Part shown: piece after piece, positions 35,922-47,464 of the stretch
How positions within the stretch are numbered: position 1 is the stretch's first letter
How the letters are laid out: each line of letters opens with the position of its first letter
From: Pseudomonas koreensis
GTDB taxonomy: Bacteria > Pseudomonadota > Gammaproteobacteria > Pseudomonadales > Pseudomonadaceae
Length of the DNA stretch: 64,000 nucleotides
Direction of reading: 5' to 3'
Assembly: GCF_024169245.1 (NCBI RefSeq)
Contig: NZ_JALJWP010000001.1
Span: forward strand, 682,001 to 746,000
Position numbers and translations under genes: made by a program
Notes under the pieces: model-generated
Told to the model about the DNA's origin: nothing
The model's database searches: none
The model's input: only the letters and a program-made list of their open reading frames with translations

Positions 35922-36068
35922 GCAGACTGTTTCCCTGACATCCATTTCACTCCGCCACCCTGGCAGAATCCTACGTGTCCGTGTTGTTTACTTTGCGCTT
36001 CCTGCGCGACGTCCATGAAATGTAGATTAGCCGTGGATCCAATGTACGCATATGGGAGAACAGCAGCA

Positions 36069-36096
36069 CGTCACGTAAGCAAATGCTTACATGACG
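36069..36096. repeat. Hairpin after the third acyl-CoA dehydrogenase gene
   Basis: CGTCACGTAAGCA and TGCTTACATGACG are inverted with one mismatch and two bases between, just beyond the 3' end of the minus-strand gene. No U tract is present on either strand, so it may be a processing structure or an operator rather than an intrinsic terminator. Confidence 0.6.
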
Positions 36097-36105
36097 CGCG
36101 CGGGA

Positions 36106-37884
<1,779 letters not shown>

Positions 37885-38015
37885 GGCAAACCTCGCAAGA
37901 TCTAAACAGGTGGTTCGTGGAATGATGTTTTCGTTGATCCGGAGTGTACCTCAACAACTTTTGCGACACATAGGGTCAGCCGGTGACTGTTTTGTTATTT
38001 TTAGTCACCACAAAA

Positions 38016-38088
38016 AATCGCAGCCTTCAGCGGGTCCTACAAATAAAACGCGATCCCCTGTAGGAGCTGCCGCAGGCTGCGATCTGTT
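38016..38088. repeat. REP/BIME pair between acyl-CoA dehydrogenase genes
   Basis: Inverted REP units of the GATCGCAGCC class (AATCGCAGCCTTCAGCGG... and ...CCGCAGGCTGCGATCTG), less perfect than the copy at 217-296. Confidence 0.8.
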
Positions 38089-38095
38089 GTTTTAC

Positions 38096-39892
38096 CTAAA
38101 GCGCAAACGACTCCGCCGGCAAAGTCATCAAGCAATCACTCCCCGCCTCGATTGCCGCCTGATGCGAAGCCGTACGCGGCAACAAGCGCTTGAAATAGAA
38201 CTCGCACGTCGCCAGTTTGCCCTTGAGGAAATCAGCCTCACCCTCGCCTGCGTCCAGCTGTGCCTGCGCGACCAACGCCATGCGCAGCCACAGGTAGCCA
38301 AGGATGATGTAGCCGCTGTACATCAGATAATCGACCGATGCGGCACCGACTTCATCCGGGTTTTTCATGGCGGCCATGCCAACCTTCATGGTCAGCTCAC
38401 CCCATTGTTGATTGAGCCCGTCGAGTTGCGCGACGAAGCTGCCCAATTGCGCATGTTCGGCATTCGCTGCGCAGAACTTGTGGACGATCTTGGTGAAGCC
38501 GCGCAGCAGCTTGCCCTGGCTGCCCAGCACTTTGCGCCCGAGCAGGTCGAGCGCTTGAATGCCGTTGGTGCCTTCGTAGATCGGCGCAATCCGGCAATCA
38601 CGCACCAGTTGCTCCATGCCCCACTCACGAATGAAACCGTGGCCGCCAAACACCTGCATGCCGTGGTTGGTCACTTCCAGGCCGGTGTCGGTCATGAACG
38701 CCTTGCAGATCGGCGTGAGGAATGCCAACAGATCTTCGGCTTCCTGACGCGCCTGGGCATGGCTGCTCAGGTGCGCAACATCAAGCATCTGCGCGGTGAA
38801 ATAGGTCAGCGCGCGGTTGCCCTCGTTGAAGGCTTTCATGGTCAGCAACATACGCCGCACGTCCGGGTGGACGATGATCGGGTCGGCAGGTTTTTCCGGG
38901 GCTTTGGCACCGGTCAACGCGCGCATCTGCAGGCGGTCATTGGCGTATTTGACGGCGCCCTGAAAACTCGCCTCGCCCAGACACAGGCCCTGCATGCCGG
39001 TGCCCAGCCGCGCGTGGTTCATCATGGTGAACATGCAGTTGAGGCCCTTGTTCGGCTCGCCGATCAAGTAACCGGTGGCGGCATCGAAATTCAGCACGCA
39101 GGTGGCCGAGGCCTTGATGCCCATTTTGTGCTCGATCGAGCCGCAGGAAACGCCGTTGCGCTCGCCTGCTTCGCCTGCTGCATCAGGGAGGAACTTGGGC
39201 ACGATAAACAGGGAAATGCCCTTGGTTCCGGCCGGTGCATCCGGCAGCTTGGCCAGCACCAGGTGGATGATGTTGTCGCTCAGGTCATGCTCGCCGGCGG
39301 AAATGAAAATCTTGCTGCCGGTGATCGCGAAGCTGCCGTCAGCCCGGGGCACCGCGCGGGTCTTGATGATGCCCAGATCGGTGCCGCAGTGGGCTTCGGT
39401 CAGGCACATGGTGCCGGTCCACTGGCCAGCGGTGAGTTTGCTCAGGTAAGTGTCTTTCTGCTCGGCGGTGCCGTGGGCGTGGATCGCCGACATCGCGCCG
39501 TGGGTCAGGCCCGGGTACATGCCCCAGGACGTGTTGCTGGAGCCGACCATCTCGCTGATCACCAGCCCCAGCGAGCTCGGCAGCCCTTGGCCGCCGTAAG
39601 CCGGATCGGCCGCCAATCCGTGCCAGCCGCCCTCGACATATTGTGCGAAGGCTTGCTTGAAGCCTGTAGGCGTTGTCACCACACCGCTGTCGAAATGGCA
39701 GCCCTCTTCGTCACCGCTGCGATTGAGCGGGGCCAGCACGTTTTCGCAGAACTTCGCGCCTTCCTCGAGGATGGCGCTGATCATGTCCGGGCTGGCGTCA
39801 TGCGCGCCGAGCTTGGCGTAGCTGGTGTGGAAGTCGAATACGTGATCGATCAGAAAGCGCATGTCGCGCAGGGGAGCTTTGTACTCGGGCAT
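38096..39892 (-). CDS. Acyl-CoA dehydrogenase (second paralogue)
   Basis: 598 residues, starting MPEYKAPLRDMRFLIDHVFD from the ATG at 39892 (GGAGAA upstream). Contains [32 protein letters not shown] and [14 protein letters not shown], all shared with the flanking paralogues. Same domain plan: N-terminal helical, beta-barrel, C-terminal helical, plus the extra C-terminal domain. It lies 91 bases downstream of a diguanylate cyclase gene in the same direction. The three copies probably differ in acyl-chain range. Confidence 0.92.
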   Translation of the reverse strand: MPEYKAPLRDMRFLIDHVFDFHTSYAKLGAHDASPDMISAILEEGAKFCENVLAPLNRSGDEEGCHFDSGVVTTPTGFKQAFAQYVEGGWHGLAADPAYGGQGLPSSLGLVISEMVGSSNTSWGMYPGLTHGAMSAIHAHGTAEQKDTYLSKLTAGQWTGTMCLTEAHCGTDLGIIKTRAVPRADGSFAITGSKIFISAGEHDLSDNIIHLVLAKLPDAPAGTKGISLFIVPKFLPDAAGEAGERNGVSCGSIEHKMGIKASATCVLNFDAATGYLIGEPNKGLNCMFTMMNHARLGTGMQGLCLGEASFQGAVKYANDRLQMRALTGAKAPEKPADPIIVHPDVRRMLLTMKAFNEGNRALTYFTAQMLDVAHLSSHAQARQEAEDLLAFLTPICKAFMTDTGLEVTNHGMQVFGGHGFIREWGMEQLVRDCRIAPIYEGTNGIQALDLLGRKVLGSQGKLLRGFTKIVHKFCAANAEHAQLGSFVAQLDGLNQQWGELTMKVGMAAMKNPDEVGAASVDYLMYSGYIILGYLWLRMALVAQAQLDAGEGEADFLKGKLATCEFYFKRLLPRTASHQAAIEAGSDCLMTLPAESFAL

Positions 39893-39983
39893 GGTGGCTT
39901 CTCCGTCAGCAGATGCCACCAACCTACTGCCGGCCACCCCGCCCCGACAATCACTGTGCGGGCGCTGAATGCGCCGTCATCAC

Positions 39984-41294
39984 TCAACCCGCAGCGGTGT
40001 CCATGCGCACCGCGCCACGACGGTTCTGCCCGAATGCCATGACGCAGTTACGCCCGGCGCCCTTGGCGCTGTACAACGCCTGGTCGGCGGACTTGAGCAC
40101 TTCTTCCGGGGTGCGCTGCTCCACGCGTTCGGCGACGCCGATACTCACAGTCACCGACACGGCCGAGGCGCCAGAACCGCTGCGCCGCTGGCGCCCTTGC
40201 TGATCATCCTGCGGACGGTTTTCCTGGTTGCGCAACTGAATGCTGTAGGACGCAATCGATTCACGAATCACTTCCAGGTGTGGCATGCATTCCTCAAGGG
40301 TTTTGCCTGCAAACACCAAGGCAAATTCCTCACCCCCGTAGCGATACGCCCTACCGCCACCGCTGATTTTCGACAGTTTGCTGGCGACCAGACGCAGCAC
40401 CTGATCACCGACATCGTGGCCGTGGGTGTCGTTGAATTTCTTGAAGTGGTCGACGTCGCTCATCGCCAACACGTAGTTGCGCCCCAGGCGTTGCATACGT
40501 TCGTTGAGCGCGCGTCGACCCGGCAGACCGGTGAGTTCGTCGCGGAAGGCCATTTGATAGGCCTCATGCGCAACCGCTGCGGCGATCATCAACATTACCT
40601 GGCTGCACATGATGTTGAGGGTGAACGGCAGAATGAACGTCTTCGGCAGCATCCAGAATACCCCGAGCAAGCCGACCAGTTGCGCCGCGTGCAAGGGACG
40701 CGGGTTGCGCCAGTATTGCCAGGCCAGCAACAGGAAGGCCGAGATGAATACCGGGTAGGACAACTGGATCAGGCTCATCCAAGCGCCATGCAATGCCGGC
40801 CAGCGGATCTCCGACAGCCACAGCAGCAGCGCTTGTGGATAACTTTGTTCCAGGCCCAGCGCCACACTGCCAAACGCCAGCAGCACAGCGAACCGCGCGA
40901 CCATGTCCTGAAACAGATGGGTACGCTCCTGCCATGCCGCGAACAGCCCGAACAATAACGGCAGCAGCAGACAGACCAGATGGAACACCACTGCAGCGTC
41001 TTCGCGCACTTTGCCGTTGTCGCGGTAAAAGTCGGTCTGGGTGTCGAGCAGAAAATAGGCGATGTACACCGTGAGCATCAGAAACAGTTCGCGCTGACGC
41101 CGGTACACCGCGCAATACGCTCCGCCGAGCAGAAGAACCAGGGTCGGCAAGACGTTGAACAGGGACGTGAAGAACACACTGAGGTCTTTGACGTACGCAG
41201 CCGCCAGCCCCGCAAGCAATAACAGCAGTGATGGCAGGAAATGGCTGAAACGTACAGCGGAAGAACGCGGCAAGGGTAAGCTCCGACCCGTCAT
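39984..41294 (-). CDS. Membrane diguanylate cyclase (GGDEF)
   Basis: 436 residues. An N-terminal membrane domain of about seven or eight hydrophobic helices (about 15-245) is followed by a GGDEF domain that makes c-di-GMP from two GTP. The active-site motif is GGEEF (320-324, in RYGGEEFALVF), and FRDELTGLPGRRALNERM marks the domain start. I see no RxxD inhibitory site at the usual place before GGEEF. The ATG at 41294 precedes the first helix; the frame is open far upstream but that part reads as antisense of the dehydrogenase gene. It sits between two fatty-acid genes, hinting at control of c-di-GMP alongside lipid use. Confidence 0.88.
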   Translation of the reverse strand: MTGRSLPLPRSSAVRFSHFLPSLLLLLAGLAAAYVKDLSVFFTSLFNVLPTLVLLLGGAYCAVYRRQRELFLMLTVYIAYFLLDTQTDFYRDNGKVREDAAVVFHLVCLLLPLLFGLFAAWQERTHLFQDMVARFAVLLAFGSVALGLEQSYPQALLLWLSEIRWPALHGAWMSLIQLSYPVFISAFLLLAWQYWRNPRPLHAAQLVGLLGVFWMLPKTFILPFTLNIMCSQVMLMIAAAVAHEAYQMAFRDELTGLPGRRALNERMQRLGRNYVLAMSDVDHFKKFNDTHGHDVGDQVLRLVASKLSKISGGGRAYRYGGEEFALVFAGKTLEECMPHLEVIRESIASYSIQLRNQENRPQDDQQGRQRRSGSGASAVSVTVSIGVAERVEQRTPEEVLKSADQALYSAKGAGRNCVMAFGQNRRGAVRMDTAAG

Positions 41295-41405
41295 AGCAAA
41301 GAGATGGCATTGTGCCTGCAAAGTGCGGCCAAGCCCACACAATGTGATCCAGATCACATACGGTCTCTTTAACGGCCGGAAGCTCGACTTACTGAGCGGT
41401 CCGCA

Positions 41406-41445
41406 AACAAAAAAACCGCTGCCCCCTAACGGGAGCAGCGGTTTT
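41406..41445 (-). terminator. Terminator after the first acyl-CoA dehydrogenase
   Basis: Read on the minus strand: AACCGCTGC, a 12-base loop, GCAGCGGTT, then a run of seven T residues. It lies 20 bases after the gene and separates it from the diguanylate cyclase gene. Confidence 0.88.
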
Positions 41446-41464
41446 CGGCAGACTGCGGTAAGGC

Positions 41465-43270
41465 TTAGTAGCCCAGTGCGAAGTCTTCTTCTTTCATGTC
41501 CATCAGGTTGCCAGCGCCCGACAGCATAGTGGCCACGTGTGTACGGGTACGCGGCAGGATGCGGTGGAAGTAGAAACGCGCGGTTTGCAGCTTGGCGGTG
41601 TAGAACGCCTCGTCCGTGGTGCCGGCAGCCAGTTTTTCCGCAGCCAGACGCGCCATGTCCGCCCAGAAATAGGCCAGGCAGGCATAACCGGAGTACATCA
41701 GGTAATCCACGGAGGCCGCGCCGACTTCTTCGCGATCTTTCATGGCGGCCATACCGACCTTCATGGTCAGCTCGCCCCATTCCTTGTTCAGTGCAGCCAG
41801 CGGCGCGACGAATTCCTGGACGGCTTCGTTGCCTTCGTTGGTCTGGCAGAACTTGTGGACGATCTTGGTGAAGCCTTTCAGAGCCTCGCCTTGAGTCATC
41901 AGCACTTTACGGCCGAGCAGGTCGAGGGCCTGGATGCCGGTGGTGCCTTCGTACAGCATCGAAATGCGGCTGTCGCGAACGTTCTGCTCCATGCCCCACT
42001 CGGCGATGAAGCCGTGGCCGCCATAGATCTGCACGCCGTGGTTGGCGGCTTCGAAACCGACTTCGGTCATGAACGCTTTGGCGATCGGGGTCATGAATGC
42101 CAGCAGTGCGTCGGCCTTCTTCTTCTCTTCTTCATCGACGCCGTATTTGACGATGTCGACTTGCTTGGCGGTGAAGTAGACCATCGCGCGGTTGCCTTCG
42201 GCGAACGCCTTCATGGTCAACAGCATGCGGCGCACGTCCGGGTGAACGATGATCGGGTCAGCGGCTTTGTCCGGCGCTTTCGGGCCGGTCAGCGAACGCA
42301 TTTGCAGACGATCGCGAGCATATTTCAGACCGCCCTGGAAGCCGATTTCAGCATGGGCCAAGCCTTGCAGCGCGGTACCGAGACGAGCGGTGTTCATAAA
42401 GGTGAACATGCAGTTCAGACCTTTGTTCGCCGGGCCGATCAGGTAACCGGTGGCGCTGTCGAAGTTCATCACGCAAGTGGCGTTGCCGTGGATGCCCATC
42501 TTGTGTTCCAGCGAACCACAGCTCACTGCGTTGCGCGCGCCGATGGTGCCATCGGCGTTCGGCAGGAATTTCGGCACGATGAACAGCGAGATGCCTTTGG
42601 TGCCAGCCGGTGCATCCGGCAGGCGCGCCAGTACGATGTGGACGATGTTGTCGGCCATGTCGTGCTCACCGGCGGAGATGAAGATCTTCGTGCCGGAAAC
42701 CTTATAGGACCCGTCAGCCTGAGGTTCGGCCTTGGTGCGCAGCATGCCCAGGTCGGTGCCGCAGTGCGGTTCGGTCAGGCACATGGTGCCGGTCCATTCG
42801 CCGGACACCAGTTTGGTCAGATAGGCTTCCTGCTGCTCAGGGGTACCGTGCTCGGAGATGGTGTTCATCGCGCCGTGCGACAGGCCTGGGTACATGCCCC
42901 ACGACCAGTTGGCTTCACCAACCATTTCGCTGACTGCCAGGCCCAGCGACTCCGGCAGGCCCTGACCGCCGTGCTCAACGTCGTGCGCCAGGCTTGGCCA
43001 GCCGCCTTCGACGAATTGCTTGTACGCCTCTTTGAAGCCAGTCGGGGTTTTCACGCCGGACTCGCTCCAGGTGCAGCCTTCCAGATCGCCCACGCGGTTC
43101 AGCGGTGCCAGTACCTGCTCACAAAACTTGGCGCCTTCCTCGAGGATGGCGTCAACCATGTCCGGCGTGGCGTCTGCGCACGCTGGCAGGCTCTGATAGT
43201 GCGCTTCGTAGCCGAGCAGCTCGTCACGAACGAAGCGAATATCACGCAAGGGGGCCTTGTAGTCAGGCAT
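41465..43270 (-). CDS. Acyl-CoA dehydrogenase (first paralogue, PA0506-like)
   Basis: 601 residues, starting [20 protein letters not shown]. Motifs: [34 protein letters not shown] and [17 protein letters not shown]. It catalyses the first dehydrogenation of fatty acyl-CoA, passing electrons to ETF. Two tandem palindromes fitting the PsrA operator consensus lie 62-88 bases upstream of the ATG, so repression by PsrA and release by long-chain acyl groups is likely, as reported for the P. aeruginosa gene. It has its own terminator, so it can be regulated apart from the paralogues downstream. Confidence 0.94.
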   Translation of the reverse strand: MPDYKAPLRDIRFVRDELLGYEAHYQSLPACADATPDMVDAILEEGAKFCEQVLAPLNRVGDLEGCTWSESGVKTPTGFKEAYKQFVEGGWPSLAHDVEHGGQGLPESLGLAVSEMVGEANWSWGMYPGLSHGAMNTISEHGTPEQQEAYLTKLVSGEWTGTMCLTEPHCGTDLGMLRTKAEPQADGSYKVSGTKIFISAGEHDMADNIVHIVLARLPDAPAGTKGISLFIVPKFLPNADGTIGARNAVSCGSLEHKMGIHGNATCVMNFDSATGYLIGPANKGLNCMFTFMNTARLGTALQGLAHAEIGFQGGLKYARDRLQMRSLTGPKAPDKAADPIIVHPDVRRMLLTMKAFAEGNRAMVYFTAKQVDIVKYGVDEEEKKKADALLAFMTPIAKAFMTEVGFEAANHGVQIYGGHGFIAEWGMEQNVRDSRISMLYEGTTGIQALDLLGRKVLMTQGEALKGFTKIVHKFCQTNEGNEAVQEFVAPLAALNKEWGELTMKVGMAAMKDREEVGAASVDYLMYSGYACLAYFWADMARLAAEKLAAGTTDEAFYTAKLQTARFYFHRILPRTRTHVATMLSGAGNLMDMKEEDFALGY

Positions 43271-43331
43271 AGCGATAAACCTCTGCTGATGTAACCGGGA
43301 ATGAACGACCGTGTTGAGTTGTTGTGACGGT

Positions 43332-43358
43332 CAAACAGTTGTTTGAAACATACGTTTA
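43332..43358. promoter_or_regulatory. Tandem PsrA-type operators upstream of the acyl-CoA dehydrogenase gene
   Basis: CAAACAGTTGTTTG (43332-43345) fits the PsrA consensus (G/C)AAAC(N2-4)GTTT(G/C) exactly, with N4. An overlapping GAAACATACGTTTA (43345-43358) fits at all positions but the last. PsrA is the TetR-family fatty-acid-sensing repressor of beta-oxidation genes in Pseudomonas. The sites are 62-88 bases upstream of the minus-strand start codon at 43270. Confidence 0.75.
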
Positions 43359-43495
43359 CGCCGAAATCTTGTCAAGCATCGATCTTTTGCCGTTCGTCAT
43401 CAGCTTTTCCAAACGCGGGAAACGAAAAATCGCCGCGACTTCATATAGGCCACGGGCGTTGAAGAAAAGATGAGTTGAGCAAGAAGGACTTAAAC

Positions 43496-43525
43496 GAAAA
43501 ACGCCGCGACAAGGCGCGGCGTTTC
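43496..43525 (-). terminator. Terminator after the mini rod-like gene / end of the bio operon
   Basis: On the minus strand ACGCCGCG, a six-base loop, CGCGGCGT, then TTTTTCGTTT. It lies 20 bases after the 98-residue gene. Confidence 0.88.
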
Positions 43526-43544
43526 GGGGTTAAAGCAAATTCGA

Positions 43545-43841
43545 TCAGGCGAAGGTGTCGATGATCGTCCCCAGCACTTCGTCGGACGCCTTGGCCACCT
43601 TCACACCCAGCTCCGCCTGGATCCTGCCCTGCGACAGCTCGACGATATTGCTGGTTAGATCCGATTCTTGCGCGCGATCCACACCGCGCAGGCGATTGAC
43701 CTGCACTTCGGACGACTGGCTGGTCACCGAGCGTTCGATGGTGTTGTTGGCGATCTGGCTGGCAGCCTGATCGACGCGGTTCTGCCCGGACTGAATCGAG
43801 CTCAGCCCCGCATAAAAAGCTGTGTTGCCGGAGATTTCCAT
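43545..43841 (-). CDS. 98-residue protein with flagellar-rod-like N- and C-terminal motifs
   Basis: A conserved Pseudomonas protein (position matches PA0505) of unknown function. The first 35 residues (FYAGLSSIQSGQNRVDQAA, then SQIANNTI) resemble the N-terminal motif of flagellar rod/hook proteins (a-L-x-x-x-Q..l-x-x-x-A-x-N-I-A-N). The last 35 (SDLTSNIVELSQGRIQAELG, then KVAKASDEVLGTIIDTF) resemble their C-terminal motif. The large central domain of such proteins is missing. Both ends would form the amphipathic helices that pack in rods. It follows bioD on the same strand by 107 bases. Start ATG at 43841; an ATG four codons upstream is possible. Confidence 0.75.
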   Translation of the reverse strand: MEISGNTAFYAGLSSIQSGQNRVDQAASQIANNTIERSVTSQSSEVQVNRLRGVDRAQESDLTSNIVELSQGRIQAELGVKVAKASDEVLGTIIDTFA

Positions 43842-43948
43842 AGTCGCTCTCATCCTGCAAAGGATCAATGGTCGCCATTGAAGCAGACGCGCCTGCAAAA
43901 CACCCGTCAAAAACACTAATGGCACAGTGCCTGTTCATAGTGAAAAAC

Positions 43949-44629
43949 TTAGTCGAGCAAATCCAGCTGCAAATGCTCGGCGACCGCTTCGGCACTCAAC
44001 GCCTTGAGTTTCGGCACGCGGCCCAGGCACGGCGCGGGGATGCGCTCGGCGAGGGTTGCAAGATTTTCCTCCAGCCGCGAAGTCTTCGGATCGATGATAT
44101 TGGCCACCCAACCTGCCAATTGCAGGCCATCGCGGGCGATCGCCTCGGCAGTCAGCAACGCATGACTGATGCAACCCAAGCGCACGCCGACCACCAGAAT
44201 CACCGGCAGCTTCAGCGCAATCGCCAGGTCCGACAGATTGTCCTGATCGGCCAACGGCACCCGCCAGCCGCCCGCGCCTTCGATCAGGGTGAAATCAGCG
44301 TTCATTGCGAGGATTGCGCGCATAGGCGCCAGCAGCGATTGCACCGTCAGCGCCACCCCTGCTTCGCGCGCCGCCAGATGCGGAGCGATCGCTGGCTCGA
44401 ACGCCACCGGGTTGACCTGTTGATACGTCAGCGGCAACGAACATTCGGCCAGCAGCGCCAGGGCGTCGGAATTGCGCAAACCCTTGGGCGTAACATCACA
44501 CCCGGAAGCCACCGGTTTGCCCGCCGCCGTGCTCAAGCCTGCAGACCGCGCCGCATGGAGCAATCCGGCAGCGACGGTGGTCTTGCCCACATCCGTGTCG
44601 GTACCGGTGATGAAATAGGCTGCGCTCAT
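43949..44629 (-). CDS. bioD: Dethiobiotin synthetase
   Basis: ATP-dependent carboxylation and ring closure of DAPA to dethiobiotin. The 226-residue protein has the P-loop [10 protein letters not shown] (9-18), the Lys in AAGKPVASG (about 36-44) and [11 protein letters not shown] (about 115-125), all typical of BioD. It starts in a 4-base overlap with the end of bioC, so the two are translationally coupled in bioFHCD. The bioB-F-H-C-D order is the usual one in Pseudomonas. Confidence 0.95.
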   Translation of the reverse strand: MSAAYFITGTDTDVGKTTVAAGLLHAARSAGLSTAAGKPVASGCDVTPKGLRNSDALALLAECSLPLTYQQVNPVAFEPAIAPHLAAREAGVALTVQSLLAPMRAILAMNADFTLIEGAGGWRVPLADQDNLSDLAIALKLPVILVVGVRLGCISHALLTAEAIARDGLQLAGWVANIIDPKTSRLEENLATLAERIPAPCLGRVPKLKALSAEAVAEHLQLDLLD

Positions 44630-45435
44630 AGGGGTTTCTCCAACACGGCGTACACCACCTGATACGTTGCCGGCAGTCCCGACGCCTGACGGAACTGCTC
44701 ATACGCCTCGATCAGCCCGAGTATCCGCGCCCGCCCGGTCAGACCGCCCGGCCGCCCGGGGTTCAGATTGTGCGCGCCCAGCGCCTTCAGCTCATGAGTC
44801 AGGCTGCGCACATCCGGGTAATGCAACACGTGCGGCTGATTCTCCAGCGCCACGACGCGCATGCCACTGCCAGCACACAACTGTTCATAACGGGCGAACT
44901 CGCGGAAGCGATTGACATGCACCAGCCCGTCGACCTTCCGCCAACTTTCCCGCAACTCGAACAGCGTTCCTGTACACAGACTAGCAAACGCAAAAATCCC
45001 GCCCGGTTTCAGCACGCGAAAAGCCTCGCGCAGCACCGCGTCAAAATCGTCGCACCACTGCACGGCGAGGCTGGAGAAAATCAGGTCCGAACTCGCATCC
45101 TGCAACGGCAGCCGCTCGGCATCGCCCGCGATGAAATGCTCAGCGCCACCCAGCGGCCGTGCGTGATTGAGCATGCCCTCGGCGATGTCCAGCGCGACAC
45201 CGCTGCTCTGGGTAAAACGCGAGGCCAGCGCCCGGGTGAAATAGCCGGTCCCGCAACCGAGATCGAGCCACCGCGACGGCATGAAACTCGCCGGTAAACG
45301 CTCAATCAGCTGCGTGCCGACGTCGCGTTGCAACTCGGCGACGCTGTCGTAACTGGCCGCTGCACGGGAAAAAGACGCCGCCACCTGGCGCTTGTCGGGC
45401 AAGCCTTGAGGCAGCACAAGAGACAGATCAGTCAT
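44626..45435 (-). CDS. bioC: Malonyl-ACP O-methyltransferase BioC
   Basis: SAM methyltransferase that masks malonyl-ACP as its methyl ester so fatty-acid enzymes can build pimeloyl-ACP. The 269-residue protein has [13 protein letters not shown] (about 18-30), motif [15 protein letters not shown] (about 58-71) and the post-core [12 protein letters not shown] (about 115-126) conserved in BioC. I use the ATG at 45435 (MTDLSLVLP); an in-frame ATG at 45447 is possible. It overlaps the end of bioH by 8 bases. Confidence 0.94.
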   Translation of the reverse strand: MTDLSLVLPQGLPDKRQVAASFSRAAASYDSVAELQRDVGTQLIERLPASFMPSRWLDLGCGTGYFTRALASRFTQSSGVALDIAEGMLNHARPLGGAEHFIAGDAERLPLQDASSDLIFSSLAVQWCDDFDAVLREAFRVLKPGGIFAFASLCTGTLFELRESWRKVDGLVHVNRFREFARYEQLCAGSGMRVVALENQPHVLHYPDVRSLTHELKALGAHNLNPGRPGGLTGRARILGLIEAYEQFRQASGLPATYQVVYAVLEKPL

Positions 45436-46159
45436 CAGCGCACTCATGAAGAAACGCCAGGATCGCGCCCGCGATTCCGTGCGGGTCTTCCAGCAGAAAA
45501 GCATGGCTGGCCTGTTCGATCAGACCAATTTCGATATCCGGCAATTGCGCGAATAACGCGCCGGCCGCCTCCGCCGGGACCAGCGCGTCCTGTCCGCCGA
45601 ACAGATGAAACTGCGGGCCGCGAAACGCCTGCAACGCCTGACGCGTGTCCAGTTGCGCGAGCAATTCCAGCCCCGCCATCAGCGCAGTCGGCGCGGTGGC
45701 AGGCGCGCCACCCAGCAGCAAGCGCGACAAGCCACGCGGATCTGGCGAACCTTGCGCACATAACAGAGAGAAGCGCTTGAGCGTGGTACGCGGGTCGGCC
45801 TGGCAACCGGCAAGAAACGCATCGAAAGTCTCGCCAGGCATCGCGTTCGGCCACTGCTCATGGGCGACAAACGCAGGGTTACTCGCCAGCGTCAGCACAC
45901 CGCAGCACGCCTCACCGCGTCGTGCCGCCAACTCAGAGGCGAGCATGCCGCCCAGCGACCAGCCACCGAGCCAGACTTCCTGGGGAATGCGTGCATCGAG
46001 TTCGTCGAGCCAGTCTTCAAGATCAGCGGAGTCCAGCTCCGGCAGCGGCTCGATCTCGACCTGCAGGTGTTCGTCGAGGCCACGCAATGCTGCGGCCAGC
46101 GGTTCCAGCGGCGATACGCCGAGGCCCCAGCCGGGCAGCAGGATCAGACGATTACGCAT
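45428..46159 (-). CDS. bioH: Pimeloyl-ACP methyl ester carboxylesterase BioH
   Basis: Alpha/beta hydrolase that removes the methyl group from pimeloyl-ACP methyl ester, ending the BioC-BioH route. The 243-residue protein has the oxyanion-side LLPGWGLG (6-13), the nucleophile elbow GGWSLGG (about 64-70), the acid in FGGQDALVP and the His in [12 protein letters not shown]. The ATG at 46159 has GGAG upstream and overlaps bioF by 8 bases. Confidence 0.93.
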   Translation of the reverse strand: MRNRLILLPGWGLGVSPLEPLAAALRGLDEHLQVEIEPLPELDSADLEDWLDELDARIPQEVWLGGWSLGGMLASELAARRGEACCGVLTLASNPAFVAHEQWPNAMPGETFDAFLAGCQADPRTTLKRFSLLCAQGSPDPRGLSRLLLGGAPATAPTALMAGLELLAQLDTRQALQAFRGPQFHLFGGQDALVPAEAAGALFAQLPDIEIGLIEQASHAFLLEDPHGIAGAILAFLHECADD

Positions 46160-47330
46160 GGCCTGGCTCCAACGACAATCGGCCAAAACAATCCGCCAAC
46201 CCCTCCAGCAACTGTTGCACCTGCGCCTCGCTGTGGGCGGCGGTCAGAGTGACGCGCAACCGCGCGCTGCCGGCCGGCACAGTCGGTGGGCGAATTGCGG
46301 TCACCATCAAGCCGCGCTCGCGCAGCATCTGCGATAGCCGCACGGCGCGCCCGGCTTCGCCGATCATGATCGGCTGGATCGGCGTGAAACTGTCCATCAG
46401 CTCCAGCCCGATCTGCTCGGCGCCGTGGCGGAACTGGCGGATCAGCGTCTGCAAATGCTCACGGCGCCAGTGTTCGCTGCGCAGCAGCTCGAGGCTTTTC
46501 AACGTCGCGCAGGCCAGAGCCGGTGGTTGGCTGGTGGTGTAGATATACGGGCGGGCGAACTGGATCAGGCTTTCGATCAACTCTTCGCTGCCGGCGACAA
46601 ACGCTCCGGCAGTGCCGAAAGCTTTCCCGAGGGTGCCGACCAGCACCGGCACATCGTCCTGGCTCAAGCCAAAGTGCTCGACAATACCGCCACCGTTGGC
46701 GCCCAACGGGCCGAAGCCATGGGCGTCATCAACCATCAGCCACGCGCTTTTGGCCTTGGCCTCGCGGGCCAGCGCCGGCAGGTCGGCGATGTCACCGTCC
46801 ATGCTGAACACGCCGTCGGTGACCACCAGCGTGTTGCCAGTGGCTTTCTCCAGTCGTTTGCCCAGGCTTTCGGCGTCGCTGTGCAGGTAGCGATTGAAAC
46901 GCGCGCCGGACAACAGGCCCGCGTCCAGCAAAGAAGCGTGATTGAGCCGGTCTTCGAGCACCGTATCGCCCTGCCCGACCAGCGCGGTGACCGCGCCGAG
47001 GTTGGCCATGTAGCCGGTGGTGAACAGCAGCGCACGCGGTCGCCCGGTCAGATCGGCGAGTGCTTCCTCCAGCGCGTGATGCGGGCTGCTGTGGCCGATG
47101 ACCAGATGCGACGCACCACCGCCGACGCCCCAACGCTCAGCGCCGGCGCGCCAGGCTTCGATGACTTGCGGGTGATTGGCCAGGCCGAGGTAATCGTTGT
47201 TGCAGAAAGCGAGCAACGGTTTGCCGTCGACTACTACTTGCGGGCCTTGCGGCGATTCGAGCAGCGGACGCTGGCGGTAGAGGTTGTCGGCACGGCGGGC
47301 AGCAAGGCGTGCGGCGAGATCGAAAGACAT
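46152..47330 (-). CDS. bioF: 8-amino-7-oxononanoate synthase
   Basis: PLP enzyme that condenses pimeloyl-ACP (or CoA) with L-alanine to KAPA. The 392-residue protein has [13 protein letters not shown] near 42-54, [11 protein letters not shown] (cofactor Asp/His) near 200-210, and [14 protein letters not shown] with the Schiff-base Lys near 231-244. First gene of the tightly overlapping bioFHCD block. It is separated from bioB upstream by 134 bases holding a REP pair. Confidence 0.96.
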   Translation of the reverse strand: MSFDLAARLAARRADNLYRQRPLLESPQGPQVVVDGKPLLAFCNNDYLGLANHPQVIEAWRAGAERWGVGGGASHLVIGHSSPHHALEEALADLTGRPRALLFTTGYMANLGAVTALVGQGDTVLEDRLNHASLLDAGLLSGARFNRYLHSDAESLGKRLEKATGNTLVVTDGVFSMDGDIADLPALAREAKAKSAWLMVDDAHGFGPLGANGGGIVEHFGLSQDDVPVLVGTLGKAFGTAGAFVAGSEELIESLIQFARPYIYTTSQPPALACATLKSLELLRSEHWRREHLQTLIRQFRHGAEQIGLELMDSFTPIQPIMIGEAGRAVRLSQMLRERGLMVTAIRPPTVPAGSARLRVTLTAAHSEAQVQQLLEGLADCFGRLSLEPGHA

Positions 47331-47358
47331 GCAGGCCTCACATCAGACAAATAACTGG

Positions 47359-47444
47359 GTAGGAGCTGCCGAAGGCTGCGATCTTTTGATCTTGTTTTAG
47401 AAAGTCAAAGTCAAAAGATCGCAGCCTTCGGCAGCTCCTACAGG
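47359..47444. repeat. REP/BIME pair between bioB and bioF
   Basis: GTAGGAGCTGCCGAAGGCTG... and its inverted copy ...CAGCCTTCGGCAGCTCCTAC form a near-perfect long palindrome with a 25-base centre. It lies between two co-directional biotin genes. Confidence 0.9.
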
Positions 47445-47464
47445 GTTTTGCATTTCAGCAGCGG

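Noticed and set aside
41295..41780. N-terminal extension of the diguanylate cyclase
   Set aside because: The open frame upstream of 41294 covers a terminator and the end of the acyl-CoA dehydrogenase gene on the same strand. Its translation looks like a shifted-frame shadow, and the ATG at 41294 precedes the membrane domain.
41537..43294. Long plus-strand frame opposite the first acyl-CoA dehydrogenase
   Set aside because: Codon-bias shadow; the translation is rich in H, R and Q without motifs, and the minus-strand gene is unambiguous.
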